From: Salaquimonas sp.
GTDB lineage: Bacteria > Pseudomonadota > Alphaproteobacteria > Rhizobiales > Rhizobiaceae
Assembly (NCBI GenBank): GCA_024639745.1
Contig: JAHEHW010000067.1
Coordinates: 1-7,881 of the forward strand
DNA length: 7,881 nucleotides
Reading direction: 5' to 3'
Part shown: positions 1-6,876 of the stretch, piece by piece
How positions within the stretch are numbered: position 1 is the stretch's first letter
Layout of the letters: every line of letters begins with the position of its first letter
Translations under genes and position numbers: made by a program
The notes under the pieces: generated by a model
The model's input: the letters and a program-made list of their open reading frames with translations, nothing else
Databases searched by the model: none
Told to the model about the DNA's origin: nothing

Positions 1-284
1 ACATGACACTTCTCGATACGTCGCTTTTCGCGCATGGGCGGGCCGTTTTCGATCCGCAGTTGCAGGTTGCAAGCCTCGACCACGCAATGTGGTTCCATCG
101 CCCTCTCAATATGGAGGCGTGGCATCTCTATACGCAGGACAGTCCAAATGCATCTGGAGCTCGGGGTTTGACGCGTGGCAGCATTTTTTCTGCAGATGGA
201 GCCCTTGTTGCATCGACGGCCCAGGAGGGACTGATACGCCTCAAACAGGCAAGCGATGCAAAGATTTCCGTCTCCGGTGGTTGA
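1..284 (+). CDS. tesB: Acyl-CoA thioesterase II, C-terminal part (left edge cut)
   Basis: This is the 3' end of a gene that begins before the window; the first complete codon is at position 3 and TGA is at 282-284, giving 93 visible residues. The protein hydrolyses acyl-CoA to free fatty acid and CoA in the cytosol. The visible part is the C-terminal half of the second hotdog fold. It carries the family block SLDHAMWFHRP (about residues 24-34) and the ending pattern ASGARGLTRGSIF then VAST-AQEG. The Gln of AQEG (visible residue 74) corresponds by my recollection to the catalytic Gln of E. coli TesB; the catalytic Asp lies upstream, outside the window. The C-terminus ends a few residues after this motif plus a short tail, as expected for the family. 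Its codon use resembles that of its neighbours. Assignment to the TesB family is secure; the physiological acyl-CoA substrate is unknown. Confidence 0.9.
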   Translation, partial: MTLLDTSLFAHGRAVFDPQLQVASLDHAMWFHRPLNMEAWHLYTQDSPNASGARGLTRGSIFSADGALVASTAQEGLIRLKQASDAKISVSGG

Positions 285-307
285 TTGACGAAAAATTAAT
301 CAATTTT
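281..307 (+). terminator. Possible weak AT-rich terminator of the thioesterase gene
   Basis: Arms TTGATTGA (281-288) and TTAATCAA (296-303) pair over 8 bp with one G-U, around a 7-base loop, and are followed by TTTT (304-307). The left arm overlaps the stop codon. The stem is almost entirely A-T, so it would be unstable; this is a tentative call. Confidence 0.3.
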
Positions 308-314
308 AAATTTC

Positions 315-331
315 TGAACAAATTTTGGTCA
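315..331 (+). promoter_or_regulatory. NtrC-like enhancer palindrome upstream of glnK
   Basis: TGAACAAA-T-TTTGGTCA is a 17-bp imperfect palindrome with 7 of 8 arm positions matching. Its centre (323) lies about 120 bases before the predicted sigma-54 start, the usual distance for an NtrC activator site. The length and the inner AAA/TTT-GG pattern resemble NtrC sites, but the outer GC steps of the enteric consensus are missing. The inference rests mostly on symmetry and position. Confidence 0.4.
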
Positions 332-386
332 AAATCTGATCTGCAGCAAGCCGATCGATTCGGCCTGAAAGAAAACTTTCTCAATC

Positions 387-399
387 TATCAATGACTTA
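387..399 (+). promoter_or_regulatory. IHF binding site match
   Basis: TATCAATGACTTA matches the IHF consensus WATCAANNNNTTR at every defined position. It lies between the NtrC-like palindrome and the -24/-12 element, about 50 bases before the predicted transcription start. That is where IHF normally bends DNA to bring the enhancer-bound activator onto sigma-54 polymerase. Confidence 0.55.
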
Positions 400-417
400 A
401 TGCGCCAATTCTGAATC

Positions 418-433
418 TGGCACGGCATTTGTA
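418..433 (+). promoter_or_regulatory. Sigma-54 (-24/-12) promoter for glnK-amtB
   Basis: TGGCAC-GGCAT-TTGTA matches the TGGCAC-N5-TTGCA consensus with a single C-to-T change in the -12 element and exact GG-to-G(C) spacing of 12 bases. Transcription should start near 443-445, leaving a leader of about 70 bases before glnK. Promoters of glnK-amtB pairs in proteobacteria are classically NtrC/RpoN dependent, so motif and context agree. A GAATC (a GANTC, CcrM-type methylation site) directly abuts it at 413-417. Confidence 0.75.
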
Positions 434-511
434 TAGCTCCATCCGTCCATTGGGACATTCGTCAGAGGGCGAAGTGAAACCGGGCTTTGTGCCTAAAACA
501 TGAACGGGTGA

Positions 512-853
<342 letters not shown>

Positions 854-885
854 AGGCTTGGTGGCATGTCTTTATCGATCAACCA

Positions 886-890
886 AAGGA
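886..890 (+). promoter_or_regulatory. Ribosome-binding site that decides the amtB start
   Basis: AAGGA sits 8 bases before the ATG at 899. The upstream in-frame ATG at 866 has no comparable site at good spacing (only GGTGG one base away and AAGG nine bases away). This favours 899, which also places the signal-peptide-like hydrophobic stretch at a normal distance from the N-terminus. Confidence 0.6.
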
Positions 891-898
891 ATTGGACT

Positions 899-2296
899 AT
901 GAAATTCATTCCCACAAAGTCCTTGGCCAGCGCAATGCCGCTTATGGACTCGAAAACCGGCCGGTTCGCTACCGTTTTAATGGGTGCAACTATGGCCATT
1001 GCACTAATGACGCTCCCGACACTTGCTCAGGAAACACAAGCCGTCGCTCCCGCGGCTGCGGCAGATACCGCCTATATCTTCAACACGCTTCTCTTCCTTA
1101 TTGGCGGCTTCCTCGTCATGTGGATGGCGGCCGGCTTTGCCATGCTGGAAGCAGGGATGGTACGTTCCAAGAACGTTTCCATTCAGTGTACAAAAAACAT
1201 CTCTCTCTATTCGATCGCAGGCCTAATGTACTGGCTGATCGGTTACAACCTCATGTATACGGATGTAAATGGCGGTTATATCGGTTCGTTCGCGCTTATT
1301 TACGGTATGGACCCGGTCGGCCTTGAAGGCGTGGATAGCGCGGCGTTGCTTGATACTGGTTATTCGACAGCATCCGACTGGTTTTTCCAGATGGTGTTTG
1401 TTGCCACGGCCGCATCCATCGTTTCGGGTACGGTTGCAGAGCGTATCAAGCTCTGGCCGTTTTTGATTTTCGTCGTAGTTCTAACCGGCTTTATCTATCC
1501 GATCGCTGGGTCATGGCAGTGGGGTGGCGGCTGGCTATCTGAAATGGGCTTCTCCGATTTCGCGGGTTCGACCCTCGTTCACTCCGTCGGCGGTTGGGCT
1601 GCCTTGACCGGGGCCATCATTCTTGGCGCTCGCAAAGGCAAGTTCGGCTCCGACGGTTCTGTACACCCGATACCCGGATCCTCTATCCCACTGGCGACCC
1701 TAGGCACTTTCATTCTATGGCTCGGTTGGTTCGGCTTCAATGGCGCTTCTCAACTTGCCATGGGTACGATTGGTGACATTTCGGACGTTTCCCGTATCTT
1801 CGTCAACACCAACATGGCCGCCGCCGGCGGTGTGATCGCCACCATTATCCTACTTCAGATCATCTACAAGCGGGTTGATGTTACGATGGTGCTCAACGGT
1901 GCCCTGGCAGGTCTCGTTGCCATCACCGCGGAGCCGCTCGCACCAAGTGTATTTGCCTCGATTCTGACCGGTGCTGTTGGCGGTGCAATCGTCGTTTTCA
2001 CCGTACCAATGCTCGATAAACTGAAGATTGACGACGTGGTCGGCGCGATCCCAGTACACCTTTTTGCAGGCATCTGGGGCACATTCGCTGTTGCCTTCTA
2101 CACGGGCAATTGGGGTGCACAGATCACCGGCATAATCGCTTACGGGGTCTTCACAGTCGTGCTTTCTGCAGTCGTATGGTCGATCTTGAAGTTCAGCATG
2201 GGCATCCGCGTCAGTGAAGAAGAAGAAATGATGGGTCTCGACAAAGCAGAAATCGGCGTCGAAGCCTATCCGGAGTTTACCTCCTCATCTTCGTAA
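899..2296 (+). CDS. amtB: Ammonium channel/transporter AmtB
   Basis: This encodes a 465-residue inner-membrane protein of the Amt/Mep/Rh family that takes up ammonium under nitrogen limitation. From the ATG at 899 there is a cleavable signal sequence (hydrophobic stretch about residues 24-42, ending TLPTLA before QE), then about 11 membrane segments. Pore residues are recognisable: Asp220 in SDFAGSTLVH, the twin His pair His228 and His387 (IPVHLFAGIWG), Trp208 in WGGG and Ser284 in FGFNGAS. The outer-gate Phe equivalent to E. coli Phe103 is Phe167, but the Phe107 position appears to be Ala171. The cytosolic tail GIRVSEEEEMMGLD is the conserved region that contacts GlnK. An in-frame ATG at 866 would add 11 residues and is less likely. 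It is cotranscribed with glnK and followed by three hairpins, the last a terminator. Confidence 0.96.
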   Translation: MKFIPTKSLASAMPLMDSKTGRFATVLMGATMAIALMTLPTLAQETQAVAPAAAADTAYIFNTLLFLIGGFLVMWMAAGFAMLEAGMVRSKNVSIQCTKNISLYSIAGLMYWLIGYNLMYTDVNGGYIGSFALIYGMDPVGLEGVDSAALLDTGYSTASDWFFQMVFVATAASIVSGTVAERIKLWPFLIFVVVLTGFIYPIAGSWQWGGGWLSEMGFSDFAGSTLVHSVGGWAALTGAIILGARKGKFGSDGSVHPIPGSSIPLATLGTFILWLGWFGFNGASQLAMGTIGDISDVSRIFVNTNMAAAGGVIATIILLQIIYKRVDVTMVLNGALAGLVAITAEPLAPSVFASILTGAVGGAIVVFTVPMLDKLKIDDVVGAIPVHLFAGIWGTFAVAFYTGNWGAQITGIIAYGVFTVVLSAVVWSILKFSMGIRVSEEEEMMGLDKAEIGVEAYPEFTSSSS

Positions 2297-2304
2297 TCTC
2301 CTCC

Positions 2305-2333
2305 CGGAGCGCGGTGACTTTCATCGCGCTTCG
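2305..2333 (+). other. First hairpin after amtB (no T tract)
   Basis: Arms of 13 bases (2305-2317 and 2321-2333) pair fully, with two G-U pairs, around the 3-base loop CTT; the core is AGCGCGGTGA / TCATCGCGCT. It begins 8 bases after the amtB stop. It lacks a T tract, so it is better read as an mRNA 3'-end stabiliser or the first part of a tandem terminator than as a stand-alone terminator. Confidence 0.6.
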
Positions 2334-2339
2334 CCCTCC

Positions 2340-2360
2340 CAGGATCCTTCCAGGATCTTG
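2340..2360 (+). other. Second hairpin after amtB
   Basis: The arms CAGGATCCT (2340-2348) and AGGATCTTG (2352-2360) pair over 9 bp with one G-U around a TCC loop. It lies only 6 bases after the first hairpin and has no T tract. It also reads as a short direct repeat of CCAGGATC. Confidence 0.5.
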
Positions 2361-2374
2361 ACCCTCCAAACTTG

Positions 2375-2403
2375 AAGGGGCCCGGAAACGGGCCTTTTTG
2401 TTT
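2375..2403 (+). terminator. Intrinsic terminator of the glnK-amtB operon
   Basis: GGCCCG (2379-2384), a GAAA tetraloop (2385-2388) and CGGGCC (2389-2394) are followed by TTTTTGTTT (2395-2403). The perfect GC stem, GNRA loop and T tract make this a textbook terminator. It separates glnK-amtB from ftsK. Confidence 0.9.
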
Positions 2404-2441
2404 AGCATAAAGTTCCGTATCCGGAGAGGTATCGTGGATGG

Positions 2442-2457
2442 TTAACAGGTACTTAAC
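2442..2457 (+). promoter_or_regulatory. CtrA box upstream of ftsK
   Basis: TTAA-CAGGTAC-TTAAC matches the TTAA-N7-TTAAC recognition pattern of the alphaproteobacterial cell-cycle regulator CtrA exactly. It also forms a symmetric GGTTAA/TTAACC pair. It ends 55 bases before the ftsK ATG, in a gap isolated from amtB by a terminator. CtrA is known to control division genes in several Alphaproteobacteria; control of this ftsK is inferred. I could not place a confident -35/-10 pair next to it. Confidence 0.65.
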
Positions 2458-2512
2458 CCTTGTCCTCTAGGTTTCTTGAAAGATCAAAAACCAGCCACCG
2501 AGGACGCAATTC

Positions 2513-5188
2513 ATGCATATGGCGCATCCTTCGACATCCAATGCCAATCACCGGGATAGCTTGCACACGAGCGATACGACTTATCATAGCAGATTTGCTG
2601 GTCAGATCGGAGTGCTGATCGGCCTTTCCCTGCTGGTTTGCATTGCGATTGCCTATGCAAGCCTTGCTACCTGGTCGGTTGATGACCCAAGTCTTTCGAA
2701 TGCGAACGGTCGAATGGTTCAGAATGCCGCGGGGTTCTGGGGGGCATCATTCGCCGATCTCGTCATGCAGTTCACCGGCCTCGCCAGTGTCGTTCTGCTC
2801 TCTATACCAGCGATATGGGCATGGCTGAAAATTGTACAAAAACCAATTGATCGCATTCGCCGCCGCCTTATGGCGTGGCCAGTTGCAGTAATCCTTAGCG
2901 CCGGGGCTCTAGCCTGTCTCCCGATTGCTGAAAAATGGCCGCTGCCATCAGGACTTGGCGGCATTTTTGGCGACCTCATCCTATCCATTCCTGCATATGT
3001 GCTTGGCGGCTACCCCTCAGGCATTTGGGCTTCTCTGTTCTTCCTGGTGCTCATCGGCCCCACTCTTATTGCCGTGCTCTATGCTAGCGGCCTGATAAAT
3101 CGCGGAGTCTCAACGGCAAACGATGAACTTTCCTTCGATCCGGAGACCGGAGAAATAATCGATGACGATAGTTCAAGTGGATGGTTAATCGGAGCCTTCA
3201 CCCATTTCTGGCTTTCCACCCGCGCGGTGATGCGGAGACGCAATCGCAAGACCGCAAAATCGGAGTCGAATAAGCGAGGATCCGAAAATGCTGTTAACTT
3301 GTTGAGCCGCATCACTATCGCATGGAATCGGCTCACGACGCCCCCTGATGATGGATTGGAAGAGCTTGCACCGGGCTATCAACGGGACCCCGGATTCGAA
3401 GATAGCGAGCATCGATTCGAAGGAGAGCGCCTAGAACCAGAATTGTCAGGAGGGGATTTCCTGCGAGCACCTGATACGACGCCGGATTATGGGGAGACAA
3501 TTTACGCTCCCGAGTCGGCAGAAGGTGATGAAGCGGAAGCCCATGCCACGCTTCAGGACACCGCAAAAACGAGCAACGGATTGAATGGAAAGGGCCGGAT
3601 CACGCCTGCGGCACCCCAGCCGAAGCAGGGAATCCGCGTCATTCAGGAAGCGCAGCCTTCACTGCTGGCTGACGGCAGCTTCGAATTGCCCCACCTCAGC
3701 TATCTTGGAGAGGCAAAAATCACCGGCAAGGAAGAAGTTCTCTCTACAGAAGCATTGGAGGCGAATGCGCGACTTCTTGAGGGAGTATTGGAGGATTTCG
3801 GGGTCAAAGGCGAGATCATCAACGTCCGACCGGGCCCAGTCGTAACCCTTTATGAACTGGAACCTGCCCCGGGTATCAAATCTTCGAGGGTAATTGGCCT
3901 TGCTGACGATATCGCCCGCTCGATGAGTGCTATCGCCTGTCGAGTGGCCGTTGTTCCGGGACGTAACGCCATAGGCATCGAATTACCAAATCAGAATCGT
4001 GAAACAGTCTATCTGAAGGAGATACTTTCTGCCCAGGACTACGAGAAAACCCGGCAAAAGCTTGCTCTCGTCCTCGGTAAAACGATCGGAGGCGAACCCG
4101 TAATCGCGGATCTCGCTAAAATGCCTCACCTACTGGTGGCGGGGACGACAGGCTCAGGCAAATCGGTCGCGATCAACACGATGATCTTATCGATCCTTTA
4201 TCGGCTTACGCCCGAGCAGGTGAAGCTCATCATGATCGATCCGAAAATGCTGGAACTGTCGATCTATGACGGCATCCCCCACCTCCTGACACCTGTCGTG
4301 ACGGATCCAAAGAAAGCGGTTGTCGCCCTCAAATGGACCGTGCGCGAGATGGAAGATCGCTACAAGAAAATGTCCAAGCTGGGTGTTCGCAATATTGACG
4401 GGTTCAATCAGCGACTCGAGCAGGCGCGCAAGAAGGGCGAAACCCTGACAAGGACGGTTCAGACCGGTTTTAACGCGGAAAATGGCGAAGCGATCTTCGA
4501 GTCCGAAGAACTCAATTTGGAGCCTATGCCGTATATCGTTGTCATCATTGACGAGATGGCGGACCTGATGATGGTCGCCGGCAAGGAGATCGAGGGAGCA
4601 ATCCAGCGCCTGGCGCAAATGGCGAGGGCTGCCGGCATCCATGTCATAATGGCCACCCAACGACCATCGGTCGACGTTATAACCGGAACGATCAAGGCCA
4701 ATTTTCCGACTCGAATCTCTTTCCAGGTAACATCGAAAATCGACAGCCGCACCATCCTCGGTGAACAAGGGGCGGAACAACTTCTCGGCATGGGTGATAT
4801 GCTTTACATGGCAGGGGGTGGTCGAATCCAGCGAGTTCATGGTCCATTCGTTGCAGACGACGAAGTTGAGAAGATCGTCGCCCATCTGAAGAGCCAGGGC
4901 GTGCCTCAATATCTTGAGGCGGTCACAAGCGAAGAAGAGGAAGAAACGTCGGCTTCCGGACAGTCGGACAATCCATTGTCCGAATCCAATGACATCTACG
5001 ATCAGGCTGTCGCAGTGGTGCTTAGGGATCGGAAAGTATCGACCAGCTATATTCAACGACGGCTTGGAATCGGTTACAACAGAGCCGCCTCCTTGATCGA
5101 GCGCATGGAAAACGAAGGATTGATCGGAGCGGCGAATCATGCCGGTAAACGTGAAATCCTCGTTCCGGCTGAAGACGAAACGATCTAG
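2513..5188 (+). CDS. ftsK: DNA translocase FtsK
   Basis: This 891-residue protein joins cell division to chromosome segregation: the N-terminus anchors in the divisome and the C-terminal hexameric motor pumps DNA and activates XerCD at dif. Membrane segments lie near residues 31-53, 82-105, 119-138 and 171-193. An acidic, low-complexity linker runs from about 200 to 410, then the RecA-like motor. Walker A is GTTGSGKS with Lys550; Walker B is [10 protein letters not shown] with Asp680 and Glu681. The [14 protein letters not shown] block follows. An EEEEE stretch leads to the C-terminal gamma winged helix (about 826-889, with [17 protein letters not shown]), which reads polar DNA motifs. Length is normal for alphaproteobacterial FtsK. 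The ATG at 2513 has GAGGA (2500-2504) 8 bases upstream; a second in-frame ATG at 2519 is less well spaced. It is probably transcribed from its own CtrA-linked promoter. Confidence 0.97.
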   Translation: MHMAHPSTSNANHRDSLHTSDTTYHSRFAGQIGVLIGLSLLVCIAIAYASLATWSVDDPSLSNANGRMVQNAAGFWGASFADLVMQFTGLASVVLLSIPAIWAWLKIVQKPIDRIRRRLMAWPVAVILSAGALACLPIAEKWPLPSGLGGIFGDLILSIPAYVLGGYPSGIWASLFFLVLIGPTLIAVLYASGLINRGVSTANDELSFDPETGEIIDDDSSSGWLIGAFTHFWLSTRAVMRRRNRKTAKSESNKRGSENAVNLLSRITIAWNRLTTPPDDGLEELAPGYQRDPGFEDSEHRFEGERLEPELSGGDFLRAPDTTPDYGETIYAPESAEGDEAEAHATLQDTAKTSNGLNGKGRITPAAPQPKQGIRVIQEAQPSLLADGSFELPHLSYLGEAKITGKEEVLSTEALEANARLLEGVLEDFGVKGEIINVRPGPVVTLYELEPAPGIKSSRVIGLADDIARSMSAIACRVAVVPGRNAIGIELPNQNRETVYLKEILSAQDYEKTRQKLALVLGKTIGGEPVIADLAKMPHLLVAGTTGSGKSVAINTMILSILYRLTPEQVKLIMIDPKMLELSIYDGIPHLLTPVVTDPKKAVVALKWTVREMEDRYKKMSKLGVRNIDGFNQRLEQARKKGETLTRTVQTGFNAENGEAIFESEELNLEPMPYIVVIIDEMADLMMVAGKEIEGAIQRLAQMARAAGIHVIMATQRPSVDVITGTIKANFPTRISFQVTSKIDSRTILGEQGAEQLLGMGDMLYMAGGGRIQRVHGPFVADDEVEKIVAHLKSQGVPQYLEAVTSEEEEETSASGQSDNPLSESNDIYDQAVAVVLRDRKVSTSYIQRRLGIGYNRAASLIERMENEGLIGAANHAGKREILVPAEDETI

Positions 5189-5273
5189 ACTGAAAATTGC
5201 CACAGCGGCGACCTTCACGCGCCATCATTTGGCCCAATGACAAGGTAAAGAGTGAGCTGAATTTTCGAACGAA

Positions 5274-5296
5274 AGGGCCTCAAAGGCTCTGCTTTT
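5274..5296 (+). terminator. Short hairpin with T4 between ftsK and lolA
   Basis: AGGGCCT (5274-5280) and AGGCTCT (5284-5290) form a 7-bp stem with one G-U around a CAA loop, followed by GCTTTT. It could be a weak ftsK terminator. However, it lies immediately before the lolA ribosome-binding site at 5297-5300, so it could equally be a leader structure or partial attenuator. Confidence 0.45.
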
Positions 5297-5300
5297 GGAG
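5297..5300 (+). promoter_or_regulatory. Ribosome-binding site fixing the lolA start
   Basis: GGAG lies 7 bases before the ATG at 5308. Longer readings in the same frame back to a TTG at 5197 would put 37 extra residues before a clear signal peptide, so they are rejected. Confidence 0.7.
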
Positions 5301-5307
5301 TATCGCT

Positions 5308-5955
5308 ATGATTCTGAAGCGGATCAGAACCGAAAAATCTTTCAAGAAGAATTTCTTCTTAGCCTGTGGTCTAGCAATTGCCGGCGCCGTGGTTGCGATA
5401 GCCGGACCGGTATTTGCCGATACCCGCGCGGATACCCTTCAAGCCCTGAAAGAACATTACCGGAAAGTTCCCACGATGACCGGTGAGTTTCTCCAGTTCG
5501 GCCCGCAGGGCGATCAGTCAAGCGGCACGTTCGCAATCAAGCGGCCAGGCAAGGTCCGGTTCGATTATGAAGACCCATCGCCGGTAGAGGTAGTTTCGAA
5601 CGGCCTTGCCGTCATGATCGTCAACAATAAGCTGAAGACCTTCGATTCCTATCCGCTGAAAAACACTCCGCTGAAACTACTGCTTGATGACGAGCTTCAG
5701 ATCGATATTGACGCGGTTATCGACGTGGTGCAGAACGAGGATCTGACGACGATCGTTCTTGGCGATAAACAATTGTTTGGAAACTCGGTGATCACACTTC
5801 TGTTTGAACCGGAAACCTTCGAACTACGCCAGTGGACGATCAAGGACGCACAGGGAAAAGAAACCTCTGTCATGGTCTTCAATGTTGAAGACAATGTCGA
5901 GCTTTCCAATCGATTGTTTCAGATTAACAAGGGTCAATTCAAACGCAGCAATTGA
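5308..5955 (+). CDS. lolA: Outer-membrane lipoprotein carrier protein LolA
   Basis: This encodes a 215-residue periplasmic chaperone that accepts lipoproteins from the inner-membrane LolCDE complex and carries them to the outer membrane. A Sec signal peptide is clear: basic N-region (KRIRTEKSFKKN), hydrophobic core at about 16-33, and a likely cut after PVFA (residue 37) before DT. The mature part shows the LolA-type pattern MTGEFLQFGPQG, SSGTFAIKRPGKVRFDYEDPSP and a beta-rich body ending in LSNRLFQINKGQF. Alphaproteobacteria generally lack a recognisable LolB, so LolA may deliver alone; that is family knowledge, not visible here. The gene follows ftsK by 119 bases, with a small hairpin in the gap. 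Divergence within this family is high, but the family call is firm. Confidence 0.9.
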   Translation: MILKRIRTEKSFKKNFFLACGLAIAGAVVAIAGPVFADTRADTLQALKEHYRKVPTMTGEFLQFGPQGDQSSGTFAIKRPGKVRFDYEDPSPVEVVSNGLAVMIVNNKLKTFDSYPLKNTPLKLLLDDELQIDIDAVIDVVQNEDLTTIVLGDKQLFGNSVITLLFEPETFELRQWTIKDAQGKETSVMVFNVEDNVELSNRLFQINKGQFKRSN

Positions 5956-6072
5956 TCCCAGTTTGCCGACCGGCTGTTGACAATCAATTCCATGACGTTT
6001 TTTTGGCCCGCAGATATGCGGTCCGGATAAAGCCAGTGGCCGTTTCCCACCGATTTTAGCTTGCAGGTGCTC

Positions 6073-6876
6073 ATGGCTTTTTCAATTGCAACCTGGAATA
6101 TCAATTCGGTACGTCTCAGAGCGTCACAGGTAGAAGATTTTCTCCGCGCTCACCAGCCCGAGGTATTGTGCCTCCAGGAAATCAAATGCACTAATTACCA
6201 GTTTCCGGAAAAACCATTCCGGAAATTGGGATATGATCACCAAGCGGTCCATGGGCAGAAAGGCTATCACGGCGTCGCAATCCTCTCAAAGTTACCCCTG
6301 AGCGAGCAGTATTCGCACGATTATTGCTCTATGGGAGACACGAGACATCTTTCCGTCGATATCGGCATCGACGGGCAATCGGTGACCGTGCACAATTTCT
6401 ATGTCCCCGCAGGCGGAGATATCCCTGACCCGATTAAGAATCCGAAGTTTGATCACAAACTTCGTTTCATCGAAGAGATGAGACACTTGGGCGCCGAGAC
6501 GAACGGCAAGCCTGCCATCCTACTGGGCGATCTCAATATCGCTCCTTTGGAAAACGATGTCTGGTCACATCGGCAGATGCTCAGAGTTGTTTCTCACACA
6601 CCTGTCGAAACAGATGGTTTGAAATCAGTCATGTCCGAAGGCGGATGGGACGATCTTATCCGAGCAAAGATTCCCGCGGGGGAGAAAGTCTATACCTGGT
6701 GGAGCTATCGGGCGAAGGATTGGGCGGCAAGTAACCGCGGTCGCCGATTGGACCATATATGGTCCGCTCCGGCTCTCGCGAAACATCTTACCGATATCGA
6801 TATTTTGCGGGAAACGCGCGGTTGGGAACGAGCGTCAGACCACGTCCCCGTCATCGCGCGTTTCAATATCGGTTGA
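6073..6876 (+). CDS. xth: Exodeoxyribonuclease III (AP endonuclease)
   Basis: This 267-residue enzyme of the EEP nuclease superfamily cleaves DNA at abasic sites and trims 3' ends in base-excision repair. Active-site residues of the ExoIII type are all present: Asn9 in ATWNINSVRLR, Glu36 in LQEIK, Tyr110 in NFYVPAGG, Asp153 and Asn155 in GDLNIAP, Asp227 in RRLDHIW, and Asp256-His257 in the terminal SDHVP motif. Length is normal. The ATG at 6073 gives the usual family N-terminus; CAGG just upstream is a modest ribosome-binding site, and an in-frame GTG at 6067 is an unlikely alternative. The last 42 bases overlap the 3' end of the opposite-strand gene, and the Asp256-His257 codons lie in that overlap. 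The symbol xthA is often used for the same gene. Confidence 0.96.
   Translation: MAFSIATWNINSVRLRASQVEDFLRAHQPEVLCLQEIKCTNYQFPEKPFRKLGYDHQAVHGQKGYHGVAILSKLPLSEQYSHDYCSMGDTRHLSVDIGIDGQSVTVHNFYVPAGGDIPDPIKNPKFDHKLRFIEEMRHLGAETNGKPAILLGDLNIAPLENDVWSHRQMLRVVSHTPVETDGLKSVMSEGGWDDLIRAKIPAGEKVYTWWSYRAKDWAASNRGRRLDHIWSAPALAKHLTDIDILRETRGWERASDHVPVIARFNIG

Noticed and set aside
350..364. GCCGA-TCGAT-TCGGC inverted repeat in the glnK upstream region
   Set aside because: Only 5-bp arms with no T tract, and the position fits no defined promoter part; likely chance.
89..400. 103-codon open frame across the tesB end and the glnK promoter
   Set aside because: It overlaps the real tesB frame and the IHF site, and its product shows no family features.
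892..1326. 144-codon open frame inside amtB in another frame
   Set aside because: The composition (rich in Arg, His, Cys) is typical of a shadow frame; amtB is certain here.
4187..5218. 343-codon open frame on the - strand, antisense to ftsK
   Set aside because: It lies almost wholly opposite the conserved FtsK motor and gamma domain, has no recognisable motif or membrane pattern, and fits as a by-product of codon bias in the real gene.
5977..5982. TTGACA as a -35 box for xth
   Set aside because: The hexamer is perfect, but 17-18 bases downstream there is only a T-rich run ending in GG, not a -10 box, so no promoter is called.
5998..6024. T7 run and hairpin GG-c-CCGCA / TGCGG-t-CC between lolA and xth
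   Set aside because: The T run comes before the stem, and no stem precedes the T run, so this is not an intrinsic terminator on the + strand; on the - strand the stem would be followed by A, not T.
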